DNA of 64,000 nucleotides from Tubulanus polymorphus (taxonomy: Eukaryota > Nemertea > Palaeonemertea > Tubulaniformes > Tubulanidae). Both the position numbers and the translations under genes were made by a program. The stretch spans positions 6,865,001 through 6,929,000 of the forward strand of contig NC_134031.1 of NCBI RefSeq assembly GCF_964204645.1. The letters run 5' to 3'. Under the pieces are notes generated by a model. It was not told the origin of the DNA. It saw only the letters and a list, made by a program, of their open reading frames with translations, and did not search any database. Below are positions 1-9,175 of the stretch, piece after piece (positions within the stretch are counted from its first letter, which is position 1; every line of letters begins with the position of its first letter).

Positions 1-1352
1 GTTGCCGCCAGATTTTTATGATTCGTTGGAGAAAAAGGACACATTAGACGATCATTAAATACCTTTGATTTATTAAACCGCAAAATAGAGCAAACCCTGG
101 CAGCCATATTTTATACGCCACAAGGGAGGTGGGAGGCCCTGATTCCCCTAACATGTTCTAATAATCTTATAGTTACGCAAATGTACATCTTATAGCCATT
201 CACAGTAAAGATAAGTCAACAAGGTATTCTCAGGAGCGGATCCAAGGGGTTTCACTAGTTGCCGATGGGATCTAGCTTTCCAGGATAACAGGATAAAAAA
301 TATGTATACTTATCTATGACCAACCATAGATACTTCGCCCTATTATAACCCCAATACACATCAGAATAAGTGTCAGATAGCCAAATTCCCAAAATTTTCA
401 GCCATATCCCCTAACAAAATTTTTGGATCCGCCCCTGATTCTAATGGTGGTTTCTCGACTTGAATGAAAGAAAACACTTTGGCACAATATGGTATATTTC
501 AAGAATACATAATACGTCATTTGATTAACATCGAATGATTCATGGTTATACACGAATATTTGATGAAAAAAAAACATTGTAAATGCTGCCCTTAAACCGT
601 TCATTTATATACAAAAACTACTCCATTTTTACTATACTTATAAATATTCTGTAGAAATAAAATATAAACCGTAGGATAGATTTGTACACAAGCTCTAAGC
701 GGGCCCAGTAGCATAAACCTTCATAAAAATACCAAACTGATCTGTGCTCATTTCAACCTTGAATCCGAGGAGCGCATTCGAACATGGAAAACTGCTCTTT
801 ACAATATCATCATCATGATTATTGTTTCATGGGCGTAACTCCAAAAATGGATTTACGTCTCAATTCTGGCTATAGAATCGAATCCTATACACCGTATTCA
901 TTTATACATTACATGTATTTAATTATACATGTATAGTCATACAAGTTCCGCATTTATGTTCATAATTTTGTTTTTTTTTTCACATTCCGAAAATCTCATA
1001 ATTATTTCACCTAAAAAACGCCCCTTTCAAGCTTCGAATTTCAAATAACCATTTATGAAAATTAGGATGAACGAGGATTCAGAAATGCTCGTTTGCCTTC
1101 GGCGCTACGCGGATACGGTGCTAAGTGTATATCTGGCATAGTTCCGTTTCTGTTTTTAATTTTAAACCCCCCCCCCCCCTATATTAAAAAATCTTAGTGA
1201 AACCCCTTGTGGTAACGTCCTGGTATCGAATCATGGTGTCGGAAAACGCAGACAATTTGACCCTTTTTAGGGCACTGAAATCTTAAAAAATGCAATACTT
1301 TCCATATCTATAAATCTTAACCCTGGTGCATTATCTGAACGTCTCGCGGAAT
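1..1352. other. Intergenic stretch downstream of the sigma-receptor gene
   Basis: I see no exon-like open frame with splice sites on either strand. The stretch is AT-rich. It holds a poly-C tract at about 1167-1179 and one member of a repeat pair at about 968-1157. The 3' untranslated region of the minus-strand sigma-receptor gene must lie in its right part. An ATTAAA-type signal on the minus strand near 1155-1160 is a weak candidate for polyadenylation. Confidence 0.6.
968..1157. repeat. Dispersed repeat, copy 1 of 2
   Basis: This stretch resembles 5898-6086 in the same orientation. Shared landmarks are 'cacattccg', 'tcaagcttcgaattt', 'attcagaaatgctcgttt' and 'ggcgctacgcggatac'. The two copies are diverged and carry small indels, so this is an old dispersed element. 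No coding capacity is evident. Confidence 0.7.
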
Positions 1353-1615
1353 CTACGGGCTTCCCGTAGCCAGTAATTTATTCTTAATCGTATCGATGAT
1401 GCGAGTAAAACAGTGAGAACATTCGTTAATCAACGATTTCGACAACATGCGAAACATTTTGAAAACCGTATAAAAATCTAGCGTACTGAAAAGCGAATCG
1501 GCCAATGTGTACGGTCCGCCTGACCAGATAAAGCCACGGCCGTAAGCTAGCAACCAGGTCCCTTCTGAGAACGAAACGCCGGACGCTTCTCCGCTTTCAA
1601 CTCTTAAAACGTCTC
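1353..1615 (-). CDS. SIGMAR1: SIGMAR1 exon 4 (C-terminal half, stop codon)
   Basis: Acceptor TTTGCAG lies just before 1615; the TAG stop is at 1353-1355. The exon encodes the cupin-like beta-barrel end ('GDVLRVESGEASG') and the two C-terminal helices ('LADSLFSTLDFYTVFKMF'). The position of human Glu172 in 'MVEYGRG' is Ala here ('LLAYGRG'). Confidence 0.92.
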
Positions 1616-4107
1616 CTGCAAATGAAAAATCGAAGCTCACATGACTTATACCAGCGCATCGTTAAAAGTGATCAACTGTAAAAAAAGTGTCATCGGTTTT
1701 TTCCTTTAACGATTTTGATCGTCAAAAAGTCGAAAAACAAAACGAAGGGTGAAAGGGTTGAATTAAATGTCGGAATTATTTCCCGGGAGGAAACTATAAA
1801 ATATCTTCACAAAACGCCATAAAATAATACAAACTTTTCTAAATAAAGCATACCAAAGTTATTAACAATACACGTGATGCACTATTGACAATATAAATAT
1901 AGCCGCAAAGCAGCGACAACGGGTTTTCTGCAGCCTGTTGTGTATTTGTCGGCTCGTTGAAGGAAGTTGACTCGCAACTGCTTTCAACATGTGACAGGAT
2001 CTAGCAACTGAGCAGGGCGCTTATTCACTTGACTATAGCCCGTAGTCAAAATTGATTAATATAACGAAAGAAAACCAAGGGTGGAAAGAGCAAATCATAT
2101 GAACGTACGTAATAATGTATAAACGACTGAGATGAACGCTTCGGCGAATTCCATACTACCGGTACCTATTTTACATAACAACTCGCAGCTTTCGTATTCA
2201 GATTATATTTTCATCAATTACCTGGTCGGTATTCGACCGATTCATACGTTCCTTCTTTCCAAACCTTCATAGATCCTGATAATACAACTTTGATATTGGA
2301 TTGAAACCAATGACGACCTGAATATAGGATTGAAAAAATGACTCATAAGTAACTCACGGTGAGGTAAAACTTCGCAATAAATCGCGATAAGACGAATGAA
2401 ATATCAGTCCAACGATCACGAAATCGAAAAATTATTTTTATACCGGTAATGCCGTAGCGTTAAAATTCATTTAGACTCCGAATTTTCGGTTTTCAACCAA
2501 AAACCATTATCAAGGAATGGATGAAAACCGAAAATTCGAATTCTTAATAAATTTGAACGCTACGATATTATGAAAAAATTTCGTGATTGTGGCACTTGTG
2601 CTTTATAAGTAACTCATATACATTTACCGTCTTTTAGGTTGCAATTTTCTGACCATCTGATTTTCAAATGAATGTTCTGGAACTTTTTTCCAATTTCAAA
2701 AGACTCGTGAACTCATTAACGTTTGACAGTGTCGGGGATCAAAAATATCAGTACCCACATAGGGGCCGGAATAGATTACTGGCCATAGTTTTGCTGCATT
2801 TTTACCTGGATGTCCACTAGTGTCCATCGCAGTACCGTAAACAACCATAACTTCCGTAGCAGACTGGTGAAGCAGATTTGCAGCGCACATCGCGCCTCCG
2901 GTGTTCATGAATATCAACTCGACGTCGCTTGTCGGCAATACGTGACGCGCATATTTCACGCGTAATTCGCTCGATATTTTATTTACCATTTCAGGGATAT
3001 TTTCTCCTCCTAGAAAAAAAGATTTACCGATATAAGTAAAACCAATTATTTATTGATTCCCGTGCGAACACCGAACCGCACAAACACTCTAAACAACATA
3101 GAACGATAACCACACTCAAACGCGGTGAACGGATAATAAGATAAAATCCCGCTATTTACAGATTAAAAGAATTTAAAAACCAGAATTTATTTATTCAATC
3201 AAAAATATATAAAAGACACGACGTTTCGATCTCACCCTAGAGATCATCGTCACACCTGACGATAAATAGAGGGATTTTATCTTATTACTCTAAACAACGC
3301 CTGACTGGACATCATCTGCTCCGGTACAACCTGAGCAGTTGAAGCCCAATCAAAATTTGCACTCTCCTCTACATGCCGAAATCGGGTACTACAGCGTAAC
3401 ACTACAGAAATTAAGCGAAAGAATATTTTTAAATCGGGTTTGGGGCAAATAACAAGTATATTGTTCAATGAATTTGAGATACAAATACCAACATAACCAT
3501 TCATAAAACACTAAATTATAGAGAATTCCCATCAATGATAACGAAAAAAATTAATTCCGAAAATGTTTTCTTGAGCTAGCTGTTTATTCGACTTAATTAA
3601 TTTTTTTTCAATATTATTGTGGGATGATCCCTTTACAGATACCAACATATAGTTGGGTGAAATATATACATTACAAGGGTATATTCAATTAAAACCGTAT
3701 ATTCATCGTGGTAACGCTAATTTTGTATTTCGTATATTGTATATATGTGATAGGTTAAAACTCAATCAATCCACACGTTATAATTAGAACGTTTACATCG
3801 ACTTTGTAACTACCGGGTACAATAGCATTTACGAGCCTATTCATTTCTAATGCATGGAAAGCACAGACATGACAAATTTAAAACATTCCTTTTTAATCAG
3901 TTCATCAGCTGTAGGCTATATATACATATATCATACGTATGATCACAATACTACAGATCTGTAAAACCTACCTGCATATTTTTTACCAATCTCTTCAATT
4001 ACTTTCTCGTCGAAGATGTAATCTTTTTTAGTTATCCATATCTGTATTCCGACGGCTAACATACCTATAATCACTCCCCATTTGAACAACGATTTTATGA
4101 AACCCAT
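1353..4107 (-). CDS. SIGMAR1: Sigma-1 receptor / ERG2-family protein, complete four-exon gene
   Basis: The spliced product (exons 3972-4107, 2755-3009, 2222-2275, 1353-1615) is 235 residues; human SIGMAR1 has 223. The family sits in the ER membrane; the animal receptor acts as a ligand-regulated chaperone and fungal ERG2 is a sterol isomerase. Residues about 7-25 form one hydrophobic N-terminal membrane segment, as in the family. Recognisable blocks follow: 'HVLPTSDVELIFMNTGG', 'NLLHQSATEVMVVYGTA', 'VWKEGT', 'VESGEASGVSFSEGTW', 'AYGRGFI' and 'LADSLFSTLDFYTVF', in the order of the human protein. All three introns are phase 1 with GT..AG ends. The start is the ATG just before the membrane segment. 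The usual ligand-binding Asp and Glu (human 126 and 172) align with Pro and Ala here. Family assignment is firm; the exact 5' end of exon 3 is less so. Confidence 0.9.
1616..2221 (-). other. SIGMAR1 intron 3
   Basis: Phase-1 intron with GT at 2221-2220 and AG at 1617-1616. I see nothing else of note in its 606 bases. Confidence 0.75.
2222..2275 (-). CDS. SIGMAR1: SIGMAR1 exon 3 (small middle exon)
   Basis: A 54-base exon encoding 'SMKVWKEGTYESVEYRPG', matching the human segment 'TFHQWREGTTKSEVFYPG'. Acceptor TTATCAG and donor CAG|GTAATT keep phase 1 on both sides. An acceptor slightly further upstream is possible because the frame stays open there. Confidence 0.85.
2276..2754 (-). other. SIGMAR1 intron 2 with a hairpin repeat
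   Basis: Phase-1 intron. It contains an imperfect inverted repeat at about 2455-2568 whose arms carry 'gaattttcggttttca' and 'tgaaaaccgaaaattc'. The loop 'aaaaaccattatcaaggaatg' recurs near 43840-43860, so this is a dispersed element. Confidence 0.7.
2455..2568. repeat. Imperfect hairpin repeat in SIGMAR1 intron 2
   Basis: The arms pair over about 45 bases ('gcgttaaaatt' with 'aaatttgaacgc', then 'gaattttcggttttca' with its complement). A related but more degraded copy lies at about 43815-43925. Confidence 0.65.
2755..3009 (-). CDS. SIGMAR1: SIGMAR1 exon 2
   Basis: Acceptor TTCTAG precedes 3009; donor GTGG|GTACTG ends it at 2755. The product 'ARHVLPTSDVELIFMNTGG' and 'LLHQSATEVMVVYGTAMD' matches the human 'PGHVLPDEELQWVFVNAGG' and 'LLHASLSEYVLLFGTALG' blocks. 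The human 'AEISDTIISG' block reads 'AKLWPVIYSG' here, so Asp126 is not kept. Confidence 0.9.
3010..3971 (-). other. SIGMAR1 intron 1 with a hairpin element
   Basis: Phase-1 intron of 962 bases. It contains the inverted-repeat element at 3128-3290; otherwise I see only AT-rich sequence. Confidence 0.7.
3128..3290. repeat. Inverted-repeat element with a hammerhead-like core
   Basis: The ends are complementary: 'aataagataaaatccc' on the left and 'gggattttatcttatt' on the right. On the minus strand 3253-3223 reads GTGACGA, a six-pair stem (GATCTC with GAGATC), then GAAAC. That is a hammerhead-ribozyme core with one mismatch (CUGANGA expected). Similar phrases occur at 25.3-25.6 kb and 58.6 kb. 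Hammerhead motifs are known in Penelope-like elements, so that origin is possible but not shown. Confidence 0.6.
3972..4107 (-). CDS. SIGMAR1: SIGMAR1 exon 1 (start codon, membrane segment)
   Basis: The ATG is at 4107-4105. The exon encodes 'MGFIKSLFKWGVIIGMLAVG', a short basic start and one hydrophobic helix, then 'DEKVIEEIGKKYAG', which matches human 'QREEIAQLARQYAG'. The donor CAG|GTAGGT is strong and in phase 1. Confidence 0.9.
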
Positions 4108-4834
4108 TTTTTCGCACGTCTGATTTCACGACTCCTGATAATGTGCACAAAACTGTAATAACTGGTGATTCGTTCCCATACTGCAAATCCTGTTACTGGT
4201 TTGAGTTGCGCGATACTGTAAGCAAGCTGTTATACTGTGAGCTAAAATCCCAATCCAAAATACCGAAATAAATGCCTGGTAAAGGGTCTATTTCTGAAAT
4301 GATGCCATAATCAGTGTTCACCAATTTGCACTCATGTCAAGCACCAGGAATTTGAGGATTACTTTCTCATGAAAACCTTTTAATCTTAAATAAACTCAAA
4401 GATTACAATTGATTGTAATAAGATTTGTGAAACTGGACTCGTGACTCACATCGGGAGACAGCTGTTTATCCTCTGGGGTAGTGGAGAGATTCCAAAATCC
4501 ACGAAACCTACGTATATGTCGTTGCAGCAGATTCCACAATTCGATTCTTAGGGCTTGACGAAAGATTCCCAGTAAAAGATGAAAAACAAGGTCAAAGATT
4601 CAATCGAATCTCTTTGCGATCAACCGGAAAACAAAACAAACCCTGAGCAAAAACGCTATAAGATGAAATATCAATTTCATAAAATTTATTTCGGGAAATC
4701 ATTTGTGATCTAGGCGATTTTCAATACAATAAACAAAGCACGCAGCGTCATATATGGGTAAAAACCGTGAAACCATGGCAACAAGTTAATGAGGCCACAG
4801 CACGCGCGCATGAGATGGAACTCTATTATATCGC

Positions 4835-4848
4835 GTTGCTATGGAAAC
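4835..4848. promoter_or_regulatory. X-box-like (RFX) motif upstream of SIGMAR1
   Basis: GTTGCTATGGAAAC is close to the palindromic RFX-site consensus GTTGCCATGGCAAC. A half-site-like CCATGGCAAC lies about 60 bases nearer the gene at 4773-4782. It is some 730 bases upstream of the start codon. Function is inferred from the motif only. Confidence 0.3.
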
Positions 4849-5897
4849 TATACTCTATTGAACAAATGCATTAGTAGAGATACCTCGGTGTACGAGACAC
4901 AGTTTTGTGCGTACCGGGGAGATGTGCGGATCAATAAACAACTATGAAACTAATTAACACGATTTTACGTCTGACTCTAAATTACGTTTTCAATATGAAC
5001 TGTCACGTACAGTCGTCAAACACATTTAAACGTGCAATTTGCAAAACAAATCGTAACTGCATATAATTTTCGTAATTAAAGCAATGCGTTTAACCATTAC
5101 GAGACAGACAGTAGAACTCACTTAATTCGGAGGACTAGGGACTGTGTCCAGATTTCTTCTAACTAGGGGTCATTCATTTATTACGTACGCATTAGGGGAG
5201 GGGTCAGTGAAATTGCGTAATGTAATGCTTAAAGTATAAGAAAAAATGGCCGATTTTGCGTACAGACGGGGAGGGGGGTTGGAAAATTCAAATTTTATGC
5301 GTAAGTAACAAATGAATGATCACCTAAGTAAAATCCGAATTACGGATAATAGTTACAAGGTTCCGGGTTAAATGGACCAAATATTTCGAAAATCAGAACT
5401 TCGTGAGTTTTACTGTAATACATATAACGATATAAAAAGGGCCATTCGTAAAGTACTTGCGCAAAATAGTGCCGATTTCCAAATGCCTTCCAGCATGTAA
5501 ACAATTTTAAGCGTTATGTGCGGCATTGTAAATGTACCGGTAGGCAGAAGTGGGCAATGGATGCATTATATACTGTATGAAAGGCCCCTAATGCAAAAAA
5601 AGACGATTGGATTCAATTGATTGCGTAAATACTACATGTTCATATCAAATCAACATAGAATTACAGATAGATTTGGTCCCTACATTTAAACATATATCGG
5701 TACACGCATATTCATATAAATATATATGTTGTAAATACATTTCAATAACAAAACGATTGCATTTTAGATAACAAAAATAATACGGAATCAATGGCAAAAA
5801 CCTGAAAATTAACCTCTCTTATACAATTGCTTGGGCCCACGACTTAGTTTATTCCCCCTTTTAAAATCCAAGTTCCCCAATTTTTTTTGTCGCGAAT

Positions 5898-6086
5898 TTA
5901 GTTTTTTTCACATTCCGGAAATTTCATAAACATTTTGCCCTAAAAGGTGCAGAAAATGTGCCTCTCAAGCTTCGAATTTAAAAAATTAAAACCATTTTAT
6001 GACATTCGAGCAATTTCAAGGATTCAGAAATGCTCGTTTGCGTTTGGCGCTACGCGGATACCGCGTGAAGTATGGCGCATAGTTCT
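5898..6086. repeat. Dispersed repeat, copy 2 of 2
   Basis: Diverged partner of 968-1157, same orientation, sharing 'tcaagcttcgaattt' and 'ggcgctacgcggata'. Confidence 0.7.
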
Positions 6087-6511
6087 GCTGGTATAATTCT
6101 GACCCCCTTTAAAAAATCCAGGTGGCTGGTCAGACTTATTTTGTATGTTAATCCAATCGAAACGATTAAAACAAATCGTTCGAATTTCTATTACCTGGAA
6201 TTGAAGCTTGAAAAATGGAATTAAAGCGAACCTCTCCGAAGTAAAGAGAACCTTCTTTTCCGAGCTCGATTCGAACGTTAAATGCCGAACGAACGAAAAG
6301 CCATCGCATAGAAACGAATAATGCCGTAGAATCATCGACGAGATAAAGATTTAGACGATCAATAATAATGATCGTAATAATAATAATGATAACTAATGAC
6401 AATCATATAAGTTCATACCGTAACATAACGAATAGATATAGATATGACAACATACGCTCAACTCGCGGTGGTACAACCAAATATACTAAACGGGCAATCA
6501 GATCAACAATG

Positions 6512-6513
<2 letters not shown>

Positions 6514-6585
<72 letters not shown>
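6514..6585. repeat. (AT)n microsatellite
   Basis: About 36 uninterrupted AT units. Open frames crossing it are artefacts of the repeat. Confidence 0.95.
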
Positions 6586-6587
<2 letters not shown>

Positions 6588-7021
6588 TATAAAATTCGTC
6601 TTAAAGAGGATTTTTTTCCAGCACATTTATCAATTCAACATATAAATACATATATATCCGATATTCGAAGAAGCAGTACGGATCGATATCTATCTACAAA
6701 ATAATTACCATTCCGTTCGTTCGTTTAAAGCAGTTAATATCGTCAATAAATGCGTTCGAATAATGTGAACCTGTGTGTAAACAGACGAGGGCAGGCTACA
6801 GCTACCGACAGTAGGAGGCCGGCGTTTAGTACCGTGGCGACAAGTGGATATTCTAACAGTGGTTAATAAGCGGCGACCATAAAAACTGACGTTTTCGCGC
6901 AGTTCGTCTGCTCTGCTGCCTTTCTTATTTCGATAATTACCTTCCACAAAATTGCTGCCTCTATGTATAAAACGGCTTTTCTAAATTGATTTATGACCAC
7001 TTTGACTAACGTCTACAAGAC

Positions 7022-7284
7022 CAGTCGCTCAAAAGTTGGTTAGATTGAACTGTGATAGTACGGCGCCATCGCGAGTATACTCGTAGGTTGGCCCTATTGC
7101 ATAGTCACCTTGAAATTGACCGATGAGCATTCAGAATGAAGCAGAGTTTGTTCACGTAGACAGCCAATCAGCAGCTCTATCATTCCTGTGTCCCAGAGTG
7201 CAAGTATCAGTGACAATTAAACTTCATTGTTACTACGTACGGTATTCATCCGCCGGTTATCTTTAACCAACTTTTGAGCAACTG
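7022..7284. mobile_element. MITE-like element with terminal inverted repeats
   Basis: The left end 'gctcaaaagttggtta' is matched in inverse by 'taaccaacttttgagc' at the right end, about 240 bases apart. Related sequence recurs at about 51860-52080 and 55214-55285. No coding capacity, so it is non-autonomous if mobile. Confidence 0.65.
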
Positions 7285-7445
7285 ACCCCAAATCTTTAGG
7301 CAATTCGAAGACATCACCGCGGGAATTCATGGACGCAGCCTTTTTTCCCGGAAGTATCTATCAGTTTGCATGTTGTTTACATAAGGCGTTTTAGTATTCT
7401 ATTGAAAATCTTTTCGAAATAAGAAATGTTATAAATAGATCTATT

Positions 7446-9175
7446 CTAGGAATGTAAGTCCTCTTCAACGACCATGTCCGAATGACACGTACTAACGTGC
7501 GAATTCAACGAACTTTCCGTTTCGAAGCATTTATCACACCGCGAACAACAAACGAGCGTTTCACCGACTACCGTTTCATTTCTATCGCGTTCAGCCGATT
7601 GTTCCGCGTTTGACGTGGACGAAAATAAATCGCTACACTTCGGACATATTGTGTAACGTCGTTTTATCGTCGTTAAAGTCGAATCGATTTTTAAGCAGAA
7701 CTCACATTCGTAACGCGGACTGAGATCGTGATTGGCTGCAATGGCGTGATCGTCGAAATCGCCTCGATCGTTAAAAAACGCTCCGCATTCCACGCAGAGG
7801 TAGCCTTCGTCGGAGAGCGCTTGATCATCATTCGATTCCGCGAGCGGATCTAAAATCTCCTCGCCTACGCTGATGCTGCTAATGACTTCGCCATCCTCAT
7901 CGTTATTATCATCGCGACGGAAAGTACGTGCCGAAAGAACGATTTCGGACACGAATGATTCGCTGAGATTCAAATGTTCCACAGTGTGTTGTCGGACGTG
8001 CATCGCGAACGCCGATTCGACGGCAAACGACTTCAAGCAGACGCCACATTCGTGGCGACGGCGATGAGCGTTCGCCGTGTGCTCGTCGAAATCGCGTTCG
8101 TAATTGAACGCAGCGCCGCATTCCGCGCAGAGGAAGATTTCATCATCGTTGACGTCATCGTCGTCGTCAAACGGGGGCGGGGAATCGTACGGTTCGGTTT
8201 TAATCCGCGAGCCGATGCTCATACCGCCGGTTACCGCTTTATTCAAGCGTCGCTCGTATTCGTAATCGTCGTCGATCGGTTCCGATTTCACGACGACGAA
8301 ATTCGCCGACAATGCGTCGTTCGGATCATCCAACTCCGTCGTCATCCGTTCGTCGTCGCGGTTATGCATCGCGTAATCGCGTTCGATTTCGTCGGCGTGC
8401 ACGCGTAGGTGGCATTCGAGTGCGTAGCAGTCGGCGAACGTCGCGCGGCAATAGTTACAATCGAACGCCGTCTCTTCGGCGTCTTTGCCGTGTTCACGTA
8501 CATGGTACTCGAGACTTTCCGACGAGTTGAATATGATGTTGCAAATGTGACACTGAAAATCGGCGCGTGCCACAACACCGTCTCTCTCATCATCGTCGCC
8601 GTCATCATCCTCATCATCATCATCATCAGTAGTTTCGTTCGACGAATGCTCGTCGCTCGTGGAATCTGCGTTTCTACGGCGCGTCGTTTTCGATCGGCGG
8701 CTGCTTTTACAAAGGTGCGAATCGCGTTTGAACTTCGATCGAAAGCGGACGTCGCACCGTCGACACTTCCACGCCGCCTCGCGCCGCTGCGTGTGTTGTA
8801 TTTTGTGATTTTGTAACGTGCTCTGCATGCGAAACGACCGCTGACAGATGTCGCATTTCAGCGGCGATTGCACGAGCGAGTGTTCGGCGCGCTGGTGCCG
8901 GGCGAGCGCGCTTTTATTCTTGAACTCGACGGCACATACCGTGCACTTGAACGGCGTCGGCCACGAACCGTCGTCGGCGCAATCGCCGATTTCTCTCGGC
9001 GGCGATTTTTCCGATTCGGTCGATGCGGCGTGCGTCTTGTCCATGTGAATCCAGAGTTTCTCGTCGGAATCGAAGACCTGATCGCACTCGGGGCAGATGT
9101 ATTCGTGTCGACTGATGTGGTCAGTCAGTTTTACCAAGTCGTCGAATTCGTCACCGCAGACGTAACAACGTAAAT
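7446..9175 (-). CDS. Zinc-finger gene last exon: about 11 C2H2 fingers, stop
   Basis: Acceptor CATTGCAG precedes 9175; the stop is at 7446-7448, giving 575 residues. Fingers include 'CYVCGDEFDDLVKLTDHISRH', 'CPECDQVFDSDEKLWIH', 'CTVCAVEFKNKSALARH', 'CDICQRSFRMQSTLQNH', 'CHICNIIFNSSESLEYH', 'CNYCRATFADCYALECH', 'CAECGAAFNYERDFDEH', 'CGVCLKSFAVESAFAMH', 'CVECGAFFNDRGDFDDH' and 'CSRCDKCFETESSLNSH'; at least one ('CRRCDVRF') lacks its second His. They are spaced irregularly without TGEKP linkers, unlike the upstream arrays. A run of about 16 Asp/Glu/Gly residues and two Lys-x-Glu-Pro motifs ('VVKSEP', 'RIKTEP') separate groups of fingers. GC content is clearly higher than in flanking DNA. Confidence 0.88.

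Larger units (their letters stand above)
4108..7445. other. Intergenic region between SIGMAR1 and the zinc-finger gene
   Basis: Holds the SIGMAR1 promoter side (right of 4107) and the 3' flank of the zinc-finger gene (left of 7446). I see X-box-like motifs near 4773 and 4835, a dispersed repeat at about 5898-6086, an AT microsatellite at 6514-6585 and an inverted-repeat element at 7022-7284. No exon is convincing. Confidence 0.6.

Noticed and set aside
6166-6402. Minus-strand frame starting 'MSLVIIIIITIIII'
   Set aside because: Low-complexity 'aataataat' sequence read as isoleucine; not a membrane protein.
7873-9173. Several plus-strand open frames opposite the last zinc-finger exon
   Set aside because: They are antisense shadows of a GC-rich coding exon with Arg/Val-rich composition and no motif of their own.
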